This document shows, in pieces, positions 29,081 to 38,964 of a stretch of DNA of 64,000 nt. The notes under the pieces are model-generated. The model worked only from the letters and a program-made list of their open reading frames with translations, was not told where the DNA came from and made no database searches. The position numbers and the translations under genes were made by a program. Position 1 is the first letter of the stretch. The number at the start of each line of letters is the position of its first letter. Location of the stretch: NCBI GenBank assembly GCA_040367435.1, contig BAABWY010000005.1, forward strand, positions 1-64,000. Direction: 5' to 3'. This DNA is from Hyphomicrobiales bacterium 4NK60-0047b (GTDB taxonomy: Bacteria; Pseudomonadota; Alphaproteobacteria; Rhizobiales; HXMU1428-3).

Positions 29081-29980
29081 TTAAAAATAACCTTCCTGTT
29101 TTTTCTTTTCCATTGAACCAGCTTCGTCATGATCAATCACTCGGCCCTGGCGCTCAGATACTCTGGAAACTGTGAGCTCTTCAATGATGTCTGAAACGGT
29201 TTCTGCCTCAGAAGAGACAGCGCCTGTTAATGGATAACAGCCGAGTGTGCGAAACCGGACCTTTTTCATTTCTGGTGTTTCGCCAGGCTCTAGCGGCATA
29301 CGATCATCATCAACCATTACCATTACGCCATCACGCATCACAATTGGGCGCTCTTTTGCAAAATATAAGGGGACTAGAGGGATGTTCTCTTCGTCGATAT
29401 AATTCCAGACGTCTAATTCTGTCCAATTTGAAAGAGGGAACGCACGGATGCTTTCACCAGGATGAACGCGGCTATTATAGTTGTGCCATAGTTCTGGACG
29501 TTGGTTTTTTGGGTCCCAGCGGTGGGTTTTGGTGCGGAAAGAAAACACTCTTTCTTTCGCTCTTGATTTTTCTTCATCGCGCCGCGCACCACCAAAGGCC
29601 GCGTCAAAGCCCCATTTATCTAAAGCTTGTTTGAGTCCTTCAGTTTTCATAACATCTGTATGAATGGCAGAGCCGTGACTAAAGGGACCAATGCCTTGTT
29701 TTACGCCGTCTTCATTAATATGAACCAGCAACTCAACGCCGGTATCTGCGGCCATTTTTTCGCGAAATTCAATCATTTCCTTAAATTTCCATGTCGTATC
29801 AACATGAAGAATTGGGAAAGGAGGTTTCGAGGGGTAAAATGCTTTTAAGGCTAAATGTAGCAAGACAGCGCTATCTTTACCGATTGAATAAAGCATAACG
29901 GGCTTTTCAAACGAGGCTGCAACTTCGCGGATGATATAAATGCTTTCCGCTTCAAGCTCTTGTAAGTGGCTTAATTTCAT
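29081..29980 (-). CDS. cysD: Sulfate adenylyltransferase subunit 2
   Basis: A 299-residue PP-loop ATP pyrophosphatase-like subunit catalysing ATP + sulfate to APS together with CysN. The PP-loop [17 protein letters not shown] and the [19 protein letters not shown] block are diagnostic, and the C-terminus ends with basic/charged residues. It is the first gene of cysD-cysNC. The 570-bp intergenic region upstream faces the padR operon. Confidence 0.97.
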   Translation of the reverse strand: MKLSHLQELEAESIYIIREVAASFEKPVMLYSIGKDSAVLLHLALKAFYPSKPPFPILHVDTTWKFKEMIEFREKMAADTGVELLVHINEDGVKQGIGPFSHGSAIHTDVMKTEGLKQALDKWGFDAAFGGARRDEEKSRAKERVFSFRTKTHRWDPKNQRPELWHNYNSRVHPGESIRAFPLSNWTELDVWNYIDEENIPLVPLYFAKERPIVMRDGVMVMVDDDRMPLEPGETPEMKKVRFRTLGCYPLTGAVSSEAETVSDIIEELTVSRVSERQGRVIDHDEAGSMEKKKQEGYF

Positions 29981-30361
29981 TGGGTTTTGAACCAGTTCAT
30001 TATTTTAATGCCTCGCTCACAGAAAACACCTGTTGGGCTGAGGAAATATGAAGATCATTTCTCCCTATCAGATAGCTTGTTTTCAGCTAATTCTAAAGGG
30101 CTTTTTGAAAATAAAAAACGCATTTACCTCGGATCGCCTCAGGGAAGCATATAGCTATAGTTTTTAGGTCCCAATTAGAATATATCCACTGTATTTCTCT
30201 CTCTTGTGGATTTATTTTTTACATAAACTATCAAATAAAACCTCAATCAAAATAAAATTTCAGGTATTTTAGGTTTTAAAGTTATATTTTTTCCTTGGAA
30301 TTTTGTTTTCTTACTTCATTGTCTCCATAATCACAGTCTTGACATTAAGTGCAGCTAATTC

Positions 30362-30380
30362 ATATATCGAATTGATATAT
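30362..30380. promoter_or_regulatory. AT-rich palindrome upstream of padR, candidate operator
   Basis: ATATATC-GAATT-GATATAT is a perfect 7-bp inverted repeat with a 5-bp spacer. It lies about 175 bases before padR and is followed by further TATAT-rich sequence up to 30415. PadR proteins bind AT-rich inverted repeats near their own genes; the binding here is inference. Confidence 0.4.
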
Positions 30381-30426
30381 TTTATTGAATACATATTATA
30401 TTTGATATATATGTCGTTCTGTCTTT

Positions 30427-30531
30427 TAGAGCATTTCGCTTTTTGATGAATTTAATGAACTGCTCTATCTTTTCGTTTAAGCGAGTTGTTTTTCGTAAAA
30501 CCGGTGTCCACTTTTACGCAACACGCTCTAG
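30427..30531. repeat. Dispersed intergenic repeat, copy 2
   Basis: Begins TAGAGCATTTCG, has ACCGGTGTCCACTTTTACGC, and ends ACACGCTCTAG, so it resembles 6720-6831 in ends and core. It ends 21 bases before padR and may contain part of its promoter. Confidence 0.65.
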
Positions 30532-30552
30532 TATTTAAGTTGTATCAAGCTG

Positions 30553-31101
30553 ATGAATGTTCGCACCCTATGTCTTGGAATCCTTTCTTTTGCGCAAATG
30601 ACCGGATATGACATCCGTAAACTTGCTGCAGAGGGGAATTTTAGTCATTTCTGCGAAGCTAATTACGGCTCAATATATCCAGCACTTTCTCAATTAACCA
30701 AAGATGGGTTTGTTGTCTTTACTGACGAAGCCCTTGATGGCAAACCACCACGAAAGATTTATTCAATTACGGAAAAGGGACGTGTTCATTTATTTGAAAC
30801 ATTAAATAAACAACCAGGACCTGACCGATTTAAATCTGAATTTCTTTTTTACAGCTTATTTCAAGATAAAATGCCTGCCAGTGATTTTAGGAAATTATTA
30901 GTTCGTAAAATCGCTGAAACAAGAGACACACTAGAGAGCCTTGAAAAGGCCAATGAATGTTGTGACCATAGGCCAAGTCATTTCGCACTTGGGTATGGAG
31001 TTGCAATGAATAAAGCCGTTCTTGACTATTTAAAAAAATATTTGGCTTCTTTTGACACCACTCAAAAACAAGCCACACAAACCCTTTCAGACAAAGATTA
31101 A
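30553..31101 (+). CDS. PadR family transcriptional regulator
   Basis: A 182-residue PadR regulator. The N-terminal winged helix is visible: LCLGILSFAQMTGYDIRKLAAEGNFSHFCEANYGSIYPALSQLTKDGFVVF, then KPPRKIYSITEKGRVHLFETL. A longer C-terminal helical domain (residues 90-170) marks it as the PadR-s2-like long type. It is the first gene of an operon with the RND adaptor (gap of 19 bases to the ATG) and the pump. By analogy with other PadR/efflux pairs, it probably represses this operon and releases on binding a phenolic or other hydrophobic ligand; that is inference. Confidence 0.88.
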   Translation: MNVRTLCLGILSFAQMTGYDIRKLAAEGNFSHFCEANYGSIYPALSQLTKDGFVVFTDEALDGKPPRKIYSITEKGRVHLFETLNKQPGPDRFKSEFLFYSLFQDKMPASDFRKLLVRKIAETRDTLESLEKANECCDHRPSHFALGYGVAMNKAVLDYLKKYLASFDTTQKQATQTLSDKD

Positions 31102-31120
31102 CCTAACGCGGAGCTGGGCG

Positions 31121-32326
31121 ATGCCCGATCATAAGCAAACAGACGCAAAAAAAGATCAGACCCTTTCTTCTAAACTGCCAAAACCAAAAAAAGTAAAAAT
31201 GTCATCCTCCATTATGTGGGCTTTGATTTTTACACTGCTTATTGCTGCATGGATCGTGACGGGAGATTTTAAGGGTGGAAGCTCTCTGAAGACTGAAAGC
31301 CCGAGCTTGGCTGAAAAGGCAAAAAAAGATAAAACTGAAGGCACTTCTTTTCGTGTACGCACCGCGGAATTTCCTGTTGTTGAACATCCAGAAAAAATCG
31401 TCATTCGCGGGCGCACTCTTTCTGACAATCAAGTTGAGTTAAAAGCTGAAACAGCGGGTCTCATAACGAAGCTTGAGGTTGAAAAAGGTGATTTTGTTAA
31501 AAAAGACACCCTTATTTGTCATCTTGAAGATGGCGGGAGGACGGCGGCTCTTTTAGAAGCCAAGGCTGTGGTTACTCAAGCTGAAGCGGACTTTAAAGCC
31601 TCGAAAACCCTTGAGCGCCGCGGGCATACGGCTGGTTTGAAAGTTCTTCAGAACAAAGCTCTTGTGGACCGGGCAAAGGCGACCCTTTTGCGAGCTGAAC
31701 TTGATTTGGCCCGGACTAAAATTAAGGCTCCGTTTGATGGGTATATTGATCAGTTGCCCTCTAAGGTTGGTAGTTACCTCTCTGTTGGCGGGTCTTGTGC
31801 CACACTGGTTGCCTTAGACCCACTAATGGTCATTGGGGCCGTTCGAGAGAGGGATATCGGTAAACTTAAAACTGGCATGAGTGGTACAGCTAATTTGGTC
31901 ACAGGTGTTTCGGCTAAGGGTAAAATTCATTTTATTTCCGCCAGGGCGGAAAATGAAACACGGACTTTTCGTATTGATTTATTGATCCCGAATAAAGATG
32001 GGCTACTGAAAAGCGGTGTTACTGCCGATATAGAAATTCCTCTGGCTCCAAGAAAAGCCATGAAACTGCCCCCTAGCATTCTTACATTAAATGATAATGG
32101 GAAGGTTGGTGTTCGTGCAGTCTCACCTGTGGGTAATGTTGAATTTTTACCTGTAAAAATTCTGTCTGAAGAAGATAGCGGCATTTGGGTTGAAGCCTTA
32201 CCAGCAAGCAAAAAAATAATTACAGTCGGTCAAGATTTTGTGAAAGCCGGACAGAAGGTTGAAGCCGTCCAAGACACAAAATTTAAGCAGAGCACTCCTG
32301 ATGTAAAAGGAACTCCGGGATCCTGA
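31121..32326 (+). CDS. RND efflux periplasmic adaptor (HlyD/MFP family)
   Basis: A 401-residue membrane-fusion protein. A membrane anchor at about residues 29-46 follows a basic N-terminus. The lipoyl half-motifs are VELKAETAGLITKLEVEKGDFVKKDTL and TKIKAPFDGYIDQLPSKVGSYLSVG, separated by a short alpha-hairpin. The beta-barrel domain follows at about 220-300. It couples the inner-membrane RND pump to an outer-membrane channel (not encoded here). I chose ATG 31121 because GGAG lies 7 bases upstream, and the longer in-frame start overlaps padR. The 63-base gap to the pump gene includes no terminator. Confidence 0.9.
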   Translation: MPDHKQTDAKKDQTLSSKLPKPKKVKMSSSIMWALIFTLLIAAWIVTGDFKGGSSLKTESPSLAEKAKKDKTEGTSFRVRTAEFPVVEHPEKIVIRGRTLSDNQVELKAETAGLITKLEVEKGDFVKKDTLICHLEDGGRTAALLEAKAVVTQAEADFKASKTLERRGHTAGLKVLQNKALVDRAKATLLRAELDLARTKIKAPFDGYIDQLPSKVGSYLSVGGSCATLVALDPLMVIGAVRERDIGKLKTGMSGTANLVTGVSAKGKIHFISARAENETRTFRIDLLIPNKDGLLKSGVTADIEIPLAPRKAMKLPPSILTLNDNGKVGVRAVSPVGNVEFLPVKILSEEDSGIWVEALPASKKIITVGQDFVKAGQKVEAVQDTKFKQSTPDVKGTPGS

Positions 32327-32389
32327 ATAGAACACTCATCATATAATTTAATGAATTGATGAGTAAATGAGCAAATGGCGAACTGACCA

Positions 32390-35300
32390 ATGAACACAAT
32401 TCTTGAGACAATTCTGAACCGCCCGAAAACTGTTTTAACCCTTATGGTGGTTATGATTTTAGCAGGGATTTCGACCTATATCTCAATTCCGAAAGAAGCG
32501 GACCCGGATATTGATGTGCCTGTTTTCTCAGCGACGATTATATTGCAAGGCATTTCACCAGAAGATTCCGAGCGCCTTCTTGTTAAACCGATGGAGACGG
32601 AGTTACGCTCTCTAGAAGGCTTGAAAGAGCTCACAGCTATTGCGGGCCAAGGCTACGCTACCCTGATTGGTGAATTTCAAATCGACATGGACTTAGCGAA
32701 AGCTGGTGTTAATTTTCGAGAGAAAGTCGACAAAGCGAAAGCTGAATTGCCAACTGATGCTGAAGAACCGATTGTTGACGAATTTAACTTTAGTTTGTTT
32801 CCGACCATTATTGTCACCCTTTCTGGTGATGTGCCCGAGCGCACGCTTTTCAACATGGCCAAGAAATTACAAAATGAACTTGAGGCCATACCAACAGTTC
32901 TGGAAGCTAAATTATCCGGTCATAGAGAAGAACTCCTGGAAGTGCTCATTGACCCGACCCGGTTAGAGGCATATGAAATTGACCCGAAAGTTTTGGGGCA
33001 ACGACTTACAAGCAACAACCAACTGATCACTGCTGGACAATTAGACCGTGGTGCTGGTCGTTTTAATGTGAAAGTGCCTGGACTTATTCGCACAAAAGAA
33101 GACGTGTTTAACATCCCCTTGAAAACCGGCAAAGACGGGGATGTGACGCTAAATGACGTGGCCCTCATACGCCGCACCTTTAAGGATGCGACCAGTTTTA
33201 GCCGCTATAATGGCAAGCCAGCCCTTGCTCTTTCTGTTGTAAAACGCAAGGGCACGAACATCATTCAAAACAACATTAAGGTTCGAGAAGTTGTGGCCAA
33301 ATTCACTAAGGACTGGCCATCGACTGTCAAAATTGATTTTGCGCTTGATCAATCAAAGTTCATTTTTGAAGTTATTGGCTCTCTTCAAGCTTCGATTATT
33401 TCAGCTATCTTACTTGTGATGATTGTGGTTGTGGCCACGCTTGGCCTTCGCTCTGGCTTGCTTGTTGGCCTCTCAATTCCAGCTAGTTTTATGACAGGCT
33501 TTCTGCTCATCGGTGTTATGGGATTAACGGTGAATATGATGCTGATGTTTGGCATGGTGCTCACAGTTGGTATTCTGGTAGATGGTGCCATTGTTGTTGT
33601 TGAATATGCTGACAGGAAAATGGCTGAAGGACTTGCACGTAAAGAGGCTTATATTCTTGCTGCCAAACGAATGTTCTGGCCGGTAACGTCTTCGACGGCA
33701 ACAACACTTGCAGCTTTCTTACCTCTGTTATTTTGGCCAGGGGTTTCTGGTAAATTTATGAGCTACTTACCGCTCACTGTTATCTTTGTGCTCACCGCCT
33801 CTCTTTTGACAGCGATGATCTTTTTACCAGCGCTTGGATCTTTGTTTGGTAAAAATGTTTCTGATCCATCGCAGACTGAATTAGCAAAAAAACTCTCTGG
33901 CGGCCAGCAGATGGACTACAAAGAAGTCCCTGGTTTCTCAGGGCTCTATGTTCGTTTTGCACAGCGCCTTATTCACCACCCCTTTAAGGTGCTTTTTGTC
34001 TCCTTTGCCCTTATGTATGGTGTGTTTGCAGTTTTTGGCAAAGTGAATAATGGGGTTGAATTTTTTGTTGATACGGAACCTGAGCAGGCTTTGGTTTTCA
34101 TTTCGGCAAGAGGCAATATCTCAGCACAAGAAGAACTAGCTTTGGTTCGTGAAGTCGAAGATATCGCTCTCAATGTGAAAGGGATTGCCTCCGTATTTAC
34201 AACAACCGGTGGTAGCGGTAGCGGCCCAGAACTTGGCTCTGGTGTTACTGACGCTCCGCTTGATCAAGTTGGGCTTTTGACAATTGAGCTAGCCGATTTT
34301 GCGACAAGGCGGCCCGGCAAAGTTATCCTTGAAGAATTAAGACAACGCACAAAAGATATTGCAGGCATTAAAATTGAAGTTCGCAAACGTGAAGATGGCC
34401 CCCCAACTGGCAAAGCAATTAAGCTTGAAGTTTATGGCCCCTCACGACCTCAAGTTTATGATGTTATCTCAAAAATAAATTCTCACATGAGCACTACTAT
34501 GGAAGGTTTGCGAGACATTGAAGATACTCGGCCTCTACCTGGAATTGAATGGGTCTTGGAAGTTGATAGAAAGGAAGCCGGACGATTTGGAGCTGATGTA
34601 GCATCTGTTGGCGGGCTTATTCAGCTTGTCACCAATGGTTTTCTCATAGCGCAATATCGCCCTGATAATTCGGAAGATGAAGTTGATATCAGAGCGCGCC
34701 TTCCTCGCAATGAGCGGACACTTGATGGCCTGGATGGGTTACGGTTACGAACAAGCAATGGTCTTGTGCCCATTGAAAATTTTGTTACCAGATCTCCAGC
34801 GCCCAAAGTGAATAGCATTATTCGCAAGGATGGCAACTTTGTAACGACCATTAAAGCTGCGGTTAAAACTGGTGTTAACGGCAATGAAAAAGTTCAAGAG
34901 CTTGATAAATGGATAAAGTCTCAAAAGTGGCCTCAAGGTGTGCGGTTTAGGTTTCGCGGGGCTGATGAAGAACAACAAGAAGCCGGTGCCTTTCTTGGTA
35001 AAGCAATGATCGGTGCTCTCTTCATTATGTTTATTATCTTGCTAACCCAATTTAATAGTTTTTATCAAACCTTCCTTACTCTCTCGACTGTGGTGATGTC
35101 GGTTATTGGTGTGCTTCTTGGTATGATTGTAACAGGGCAAACCTTTTCTATCATTATGACAGGAACGGGGGTTGTCGCACTTGCTGGGATTGTCGTGAAC
35201 AACTCTATTGTTCTGATCGACACTTATAATCGTTTGATGGAACTTGGCATTAGCCCAATTGATGCCTCTCTTCGAGCTGCAGCTCAGAGATTGCGACCTG

Positions 35301-35575
35301 TGCTATTAACTACCATCACGACCATTTGTGGTTTGTTACCCATGGCGCTTCAGATCAATTTGGATTTCTTTGATCATTCTGTGCAGTTTGGATCGATTAC
35401 CTCTATTTGGTGGGTGCAACTTTCAACTGCTATTATCTTTGGTCTTGGGTTTGCGACGATTATCACCCTGATCCTGACGCCTGTAATGCTAGCGTTTCCA
35501 ACCATATTCAGAACGGAAATTTGGCCGAAGCTTAAGAGCTACTTTTCGAGAACTCCTCAGCTTACTCGCAACTAG
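32390..35575 (+). CDS. RND efflux pump permease (HAE1 type)
   Basis: A 1061-residue inner-membrane proton-driven exporter, the length usual for the family. The N-terminal helix plus first porter domain start PKTVLTLMVVMILAGISTYISIP. In the fourth helix MVLTVGILVDGAIVVVEYADRK keeps the first of the two proton-relay acids (Asp398) but has Gly399 where AcrB has a second Asp. The motif GTGVVALAGIVVNNSIVLIDTYN is typical. The protein should be a trimer exporting hydrophobic compounds. It is co-transcribed with padR and the adaptor. Substrates are unknown. Confidence 0.93.
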   Translation: MNTILETILNRPKTVLTLMVVMILAGISTYISIPKEADPDIDVPVFSATIILQGISPEDSERLLVKPMETELRSLEGLKELTAIAGQGYATLIGEFQIDMDLAKAGVNFREKVDKAKAELPTDAEEPIVDEFNFSLFPTIIVTLSGDVPERTLFNMAKKLQNELEAIPTVLEAKLSGHREELLEVLIDPTRLEAYEIDPKVLGQRLTSNNQLITAGQLDRGAGRFNVKVPGLIRTKEDVFNIPLKTGKDGDVTLNDVALIRRTFKDATSFSRYNGKPALALSVVKRKGTNIIQNNIKVREVVAKFTKDWPSTVKIDFALDQSKFIFEVIGSLQASIISAILLVMIVVVATLGLRSGLLVGLSIPASFMTGFLLIGVMGLTVNMMLMFGMVLTVGILVDGAIVVVEYADRKMAEGLARKEAYILAAKRMFWPVTSSTATTLAAFLPLLFWPGVSGKFMSYLPLTVIFVLTASLLTAMIFLPALGSLFGKNVSDPSQTELAKKLSGGQQMDYKEVPGFSGLYVRFAQRLIHHPFKVLFVSFALMYGVFAVFGKVNNGVEFFVDTEPEQALVFISARGNISAQEELALVREVEDIALNVKGIASVFTTTGGSGSGPELGSGVTDAPLDQVGLLTIELADFATRRPGKVILEELRQRTKDIAGIKIEVRKREDGPPTGKAIKLEVYGPSRPQVYDVISKINSHMSTTMEGLRDIEDTRPLPGIEWVLEVDRKEAGRFGADVASVGGLIQLVTNGFLIAQYRPDNSEDEVDIRARLPRNERTLDGLDGLRLRTSNGLVPIENFVTRSPAPKVNSIIRKDGNFVTTIKAAVKTGVNGNEKVQELDKWIKSQKWPQGVRFRFRGADEEQQEAGAFLGKAMIGALFIMFIILLTQFNSFYQTFLTLSTVVMSVIGVLLGMIVTGQTFSIIMTGTGVVALAGIVVNNSIVLIDTYNRLMELGISPIDASLRAAAQRLRPVLLTTITTICGLLPMALQINLDFFDHSVQFGSITSIWWVQLSTAIIFGLGFATIITLILTPVMLAFPTIFRTEIWPKLKSYFSRTPQLTRN

Positions 35576-35647
35576 GGCATTGCTATTTTTAGATCGTTTT
35601 TTACTTTTTTAACGCCTTGATTAATTTTGGTAGACAACAATAAAAAG

Positions 35648-35675
35648 CCGCCCGATTTAAGAATAAATCGAGCGG
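35648..35675. terminator. Bidirectional terminator between the RND operon and the SBP3 gene
   Basis: CCGCCCGATTT/AAATCGAGCGG has one mismatch and a short loop. It is followed by TATTTTATT on the + strand and CTTTTTATTG on the - strand, serving two convergent genes. Confidence 0.85.
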
Positions 35676-35712
35676 TATTTTATTAAGAAATATACTTAAA
35701 CTTTACAGCAGA

Positions 35713-36606
35713 TTAATCGAGAAAATCTTTGTAATAGCTTAAGCCATATTTATTGAAGATTTTTTTCAACTCCCCAGATTTACGAAGCTCTAGGAGTTTG
35801 TCACTAATTTCATAGGCAAGGTCTCGGCTATCATGATTGATCGCAACACCAATATCCCATCGGGGTTTACTCATGCCAGGAAATGGTGGACTTGAGATTA
35901 GATATTCTTTTTTCAAGCCCTTAATAGCGGCTTCTAACTGACCTCTTGGTCCTATTAAACCTGCCACTTCACCAGCTCTTAAACCTGCCATTGCTCTCGC
36001 AAAATCTTTATAACGAGCAGCATTGGCTCTTAATCTACCGCCTAAAGTTGTTGGAGACGAGAGATAAAAATCTCCCAATGTATCTAATTCAACGCCGATT
36101 TTAGCACTGAGAAAAGGAGCTAAAGTTTCAGAGCGGCCAACTTTTTCAGGATCTGACAAAAGTGCCATACGTTCAGTATAGTACCTGCCGGTAATTACAG
36201 TGAGTTGGTTTCTCTTGCGCAACTCATCATCTACAGGAACGTGCATCATTACATCTGCTATACGGCTATCTATGTAATGACCTTTCCAAACATTGTTGCG
36301 AAGATCATCGTCTACTGTTTCATCAGCACCTCGAACAAAGAGATCTAATCTTAGTCCAAGCATTTCAGCTAATTTTTCAGCGATCTCAACATCTACCCCA
36401 ACCATCTTTTTATTTTTATCCATATATGAATAGGGTGGGAAGTTTTCATAGACAAAAATGCTTATATATTTTGATTCAATGACATCGTCTAAAGGACGGG
36501 CGGACGCCTTACCTGCCGTTAGGCAGAATGAAAGCGCAATAAAAAAAAATGCAAGCAGGGTGAAGCCTGCTTGCATATTTTTGTTTCTTTTCAGGAACCT
36601 GATCAT
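35713..36606 (-). CDS. Quinoprotein-dehydrogenase-associated periplasmic binding protein (MxaJ/XoxJ-like)
   Basis: A 297-residue secreted SBP3-type protein. A signal peptide (about residues 11-37, cleaved near KASA) precedes KYISIFVYENFPPYSYMDKNKKMVGVDVEIAEKLAEML, the usual bacterial solute-binding start. Further family blocks are VMMHVPVDDELRKRN, GVELDTLGDFYL and SGELKKIFNKYGL. With cytochrome PedF directly upstream (10-base gap), it fits the MxaJ/XoxJ group, thought to help assemble or activate PQQ-dependent alcohol dehydrogenase. ATG 36606 is chosen; a TTG nine bases upstream is possible. Its exact role is inferred from the family and neighbours. Confidence 0.78.
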   Translation of the reverse strand: MIRFLKRNKNMQAGFTLLAFFFIALSFCLTAGKASARPLDDVIESKYISIFVYENFPPYSYMDKNKKMVGVDVEIAEKLAEMLGLRLDLFVRGADETVDDDLRNNVWKGHYIDSRIADVMMHVPVDDELRKRNQLTVITGRYYTERMALLSDPEKVGRSETLAPFLSAKIGVELDTLGDFYLSSPTTLGGRLRANAARYKDFARAMAGLRAGEVAGLIGPRGQLEAAIKGLKKEYLISSPPFPGMSKPRWDIGVAINHDSRDLAYEISDKLLELRKSGELKKIFNKYGLSYYKDFLD

Positions 36607-36616
36607 AAGCACCAAT

Positions 36617-37132
36617 TTATTTTAAGATCTTATCAAAATCAAGCTCTGCGCAACTTCCGCCTGTGCCTTTTACAGCAGCTTCATCATCATCTTCTGGGCG
36701 GATGTTGATGTAAGCGCGAAGAGCCCACATAGCTTCTTGAGGCATTAGACCTTCAAACTTAGGCATCTTTGTAGTGCCATTTTGGTGATAACCTTTACGA
36801 ACACGACTGATAAACCATTCATCACCATATGCATCTTTTTCAAGATAACGTAGATCTGGAGCTGTACCACCTGATACAACACCTAACCCGTGACAACGTG
36901 CACAATTTTGGTTGTAAGCTGTACAACCAACTTCGATGATGCGCTTAATTTCTTTTGGTCTTGTCTTTTTAGTAAATGGGTTTTCGACTAACCAGTCTTT
37001 ACCCAATGGCGTGATACCAGCTGTATCTACTGCCTGAGGTGTTACGTCACCGTGGCTAAAGCCTAGTGATGAAAAACCTAAAATTCCTACTATCATTACA
37101 AATGAAGCAATGCCTAATCTAGCAATTTGCAT
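36617..37132 (-). CDS. pedF: Cytochrome c-550 (PedF-like), electron acceptor for a quinoprotein alcohol dehydrogenase
   Basis: A 171-residue periplasmic c-type cytochrome. The signal peptide is MQIARLGIASFVMIVGILGF, with cleavage near GFSHG. The mature start GDVTPQAVDTAGITPLG and YNQNCARCHGLGVVSGGTAPDLR match the PedF family. The haem site is Cys77, Cys80, His81 (CARCH). The distal Met is probably in TKMPKFEGLMPQEA. It takes electrons from a PQQ-dependent alcohol dehydrogenase and passes them to the respiratory chain. ATG 37132 has GGGAGAAG upstream; the longer frame is rejected. It forms an operon with the SBP3 gene. Confidence 0.88.
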   Translation of the reverse strand: MQIARLGIASFVMIVGILGFSSLGFSHGDVTPQAVDTAGITPLGKDWLVENPFTKKTRPKEIKRIIEVGCTAYNQNCARCHGLGVVSGGTAPDLRYLEKDAYGDEWFISRVRKGYHQNGTTKMPKFEGLMPQEAMWALRAYINIRPEDDDEAAVKGTGGSCAELDFDKILK

Positions 37133-37541
37133 ATATTTCTTCTCCCTTGGCGTGGTTCTAAGGCCCCGCATACCCGAGACGCAACATAGTCAAACAATGC
37201 GCCGCTCTAAATTGTGCTTTAGTGCACTTATTTTTACTTTATGATGTTTTTATTAATAAGAGTTAACAAATAAGAAGACGCTTTATCTCCTTATTACATA
37301 TCTATTTTCTTAAATTAAAAACATAGTTCATTAATTAAATCTTATATATGATATATGTTGAAAAATTGACTGGAACTATTGATCTTAATGCTTAATTTTT
37401 CCCTTGTTCTTTCGTCTAACCTCATTTTTCTCTCATAACTTTCTCAATAGTTGCTGTTAGTTTTGTATATGACGATCTAACTTGTGATGACTTTATCCTT
37501 TCTATATCGTTTCATAGCGATCAGGATTGGAGCTAAAATTT
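37133..37541. other. 409-bp divergent promoter region in the PQQ-linked island
   Basis: No supported ORF. AT-rich, with TATATATGATATATG near 37344. It should hold promoters for pedF (left) and the ABC binding-protein gene (right). The matched direction of both suggests joint control by one regulator not seen in this window. Confidence 0.5.
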
Positions 37542-38777
37542 ATGTATAATGGGGAGAGTAAGTCGAGTATGAAGTTTCTTGTCACCAAAGCTGTCAAATT
37601 AGTTAGTCTAGTTACGCTATTCACTTTTACTGCAACAGCCTTTTTAGGCAGCATTGCCAGTGCTAAAGAGCTCTCCATTGAGTTCCTTTATATTGAGAGC
37701 AAGGAAAAACGCCCTGCTACATTATCTAATTTAGTTGCGCCACCAGAAGACGATGGTTTACTTGGCGCCCAATTAGGCATCAAAGACAACAATACAACCG
37801 GTCGTTTCTTAAAACACACCTATAAAATGGATGAAGTCGTTATTGCTCATAACGAAGATTTCAAAGCTAAACTTGATGAGGCCTTGAAAAAATATCCGAA
37901 CAAATTTGTTGTCGCCAACCTTAGCGCTGACAAGTTAATTGAGTTAACTGACCACCCCCTTGCCAAAGAGAGGCTAGTCTTTAACGCGGGTTCTCTCAAT
38001 ACTGATCTTCGTATTAATAAATGCAGACCGAATTTGCTTCATACAATACCTAGTCGCCGTATGCTTACGGACGGACTTTCTCAGTTTCTTATAAAAAAGA
38101 ACTGGAAAAAAGTGTTCCTTATTGAAGGGCTTAAAAGAGGTGATAAAGAATTTGCTGAGCAATTCAGAATTTCAGCTAAGAAGTTCCGTTTAAAAATTGT
38201 GACTGATAAAAAATGGGCTGAAGGGGCTGATATGCGCCGCAATGCAGCGGCTGAAGTGCCTAGTTTCACACAGGGCTCTGATTATGATGTGGTCTTTATT
38301 GCTGATGAAGTTAAAGATTTTGGACAGTACGTTTCATATCACACGTGGTTGCCACGACCTATTGTAGGTAGTCACGGTATTGAGCCTGTTGCTTGGCACC
38401 GTGTTGTTGAACAATGGGGTGCTGCTCAGTTGCAAAGCCGCTTTAGAAAACTGGCCACTCGCCCTATGGCACAAAAAGATTATGCCTCTTGGACGGCTAT
38501 TCGAACTGTTGCAGAAGGTGTTACTCGTCTCAAAACAACAGAAATTCCCACACTAAAAGATTATATTTTGGGACCTAAAATTCGTCTAGCCATGTTTAAA
38601 GGACGCTCTATGAGCTATCGCCCTTGGTCTGGTCAAATGCGCCAAACTATACCTCTAATTCATGCGGGAGGTGCTGTGATCAAGCTTTCTCCTATTGAAG
38701 GGTTTCTTCATCCTAAAACTGAACTTGATACACTTGGTATTGATGAAGGACAAGCTAAGTGCCGGGTTCAATCATAA
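37542..38777 (+). CDS. ABC transporter substrate-binding protein of PQQ-dependent alcohol oxidation
   Basis: A 411-residue secreted protein of the type I periplasmic-binding fold, matching the family described as ABC substrate-binding protein of the PQQ-dependent alcohol dehydrogenase system. After the signal (roughly residues 10-42, ending IASA-KE) come LSIEFLYIESKEKRPATLSN, GRFLKHTYKMDEVV, ADKLIELTDHPLA and the C-terminal FLHPKTELDTLGIDEGQAKCRVQS. It may bind a cofactor, metal or alcohol-derived ligand; the ligand is not known. ATG 37542 has GGAG 10 bases upstream. It is the first of a likely operon with the propeller protein and the ABC subunits. Confidence 0.82.
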   Translation: MYNGESKSSMKFLVTKAVKLVSLVTLFTFTATAFLGSIASAKELSIEFLYIESKEKRPATLSNLVAPPEDDGLLGAQLGIKDNNTTGRFLKHTYKMDEVVIAHNEDFKAKLDEALKKYPNKFVVANLSADKLIELTDHPLAKERLVFNAGSLNTDLRINKCRPNLLHTIPSRRMLTDGLSQFLIKKNWKKVFLIEGLKRGDKEFAEQFRISAKKFRLKIVTDKKWAEGADMRRNAAAEVPSFTQGSDYDVVFIADEVKDFGQYVSYHTWLPRPIVGSHGIEPVAWHRVVEQWGAAQLQSRFRKLATRPMAQKDYASWTAIRTVAEGVTRLKTTEIPTLKDYILGPKIRLAMFKGRSMSYRPWSGQMRQTIPLIHAGGAVIKLSPIEGFLHPKTELDTLGIDEGQAKCRVQS

Positions 38778-38811
38778 GTTTCTGAACATGTGTTTTTGTG
38801 CATATGTCCTT

Positions 38812-38843
38812 GGGCGGGGCAACGTCCTCATCGTTGCCCGCCC
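38812..38843 (+). terminator. GC-rich hairpin between the binding protein and propeller genes
   Basis: GGGCGGGGCAACG pairs with CGTTGCCCGCCC (one bulged G). It is followed by a pyrimidine run but no clear T-tract. It could stabilise the 3' end or partly terminate, allowing differential expression within the operon. Confidence 0.6.
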
Positions 38844-38964
38844 TTCCCTATTTTGGCCCTCTTTTGGCCTTCTTTTCTGCCCTCGTTTAGAACCTCGTTT
38901 CTGGCGAAGATTGATACACTGAAGTTTAAAACTATTTAGTCACTTGAAAATAAGGAGAGTTTAC

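Larger units (their letters stand above)
29981..30552. other. 572-bp divergent region between cysD and padR
   Basis: No supported ORF. It contains a dispersed repeat (30427-30531) and an AT-rich palindrome (30362-30380). Promoters for the sulfate-activation operon and for padR must lie here. I see no SAM-type riboswitch signature. Confidence 0.6.

Noticed and set aside
35713-36606. Amino-acid ABC uptake binding protein
   Set aside because: The fold is the same, but it lacks neighbouring uptake permease/ATPase genes and is directly followed by pedF, so the quinoprotein-associated role fits better.
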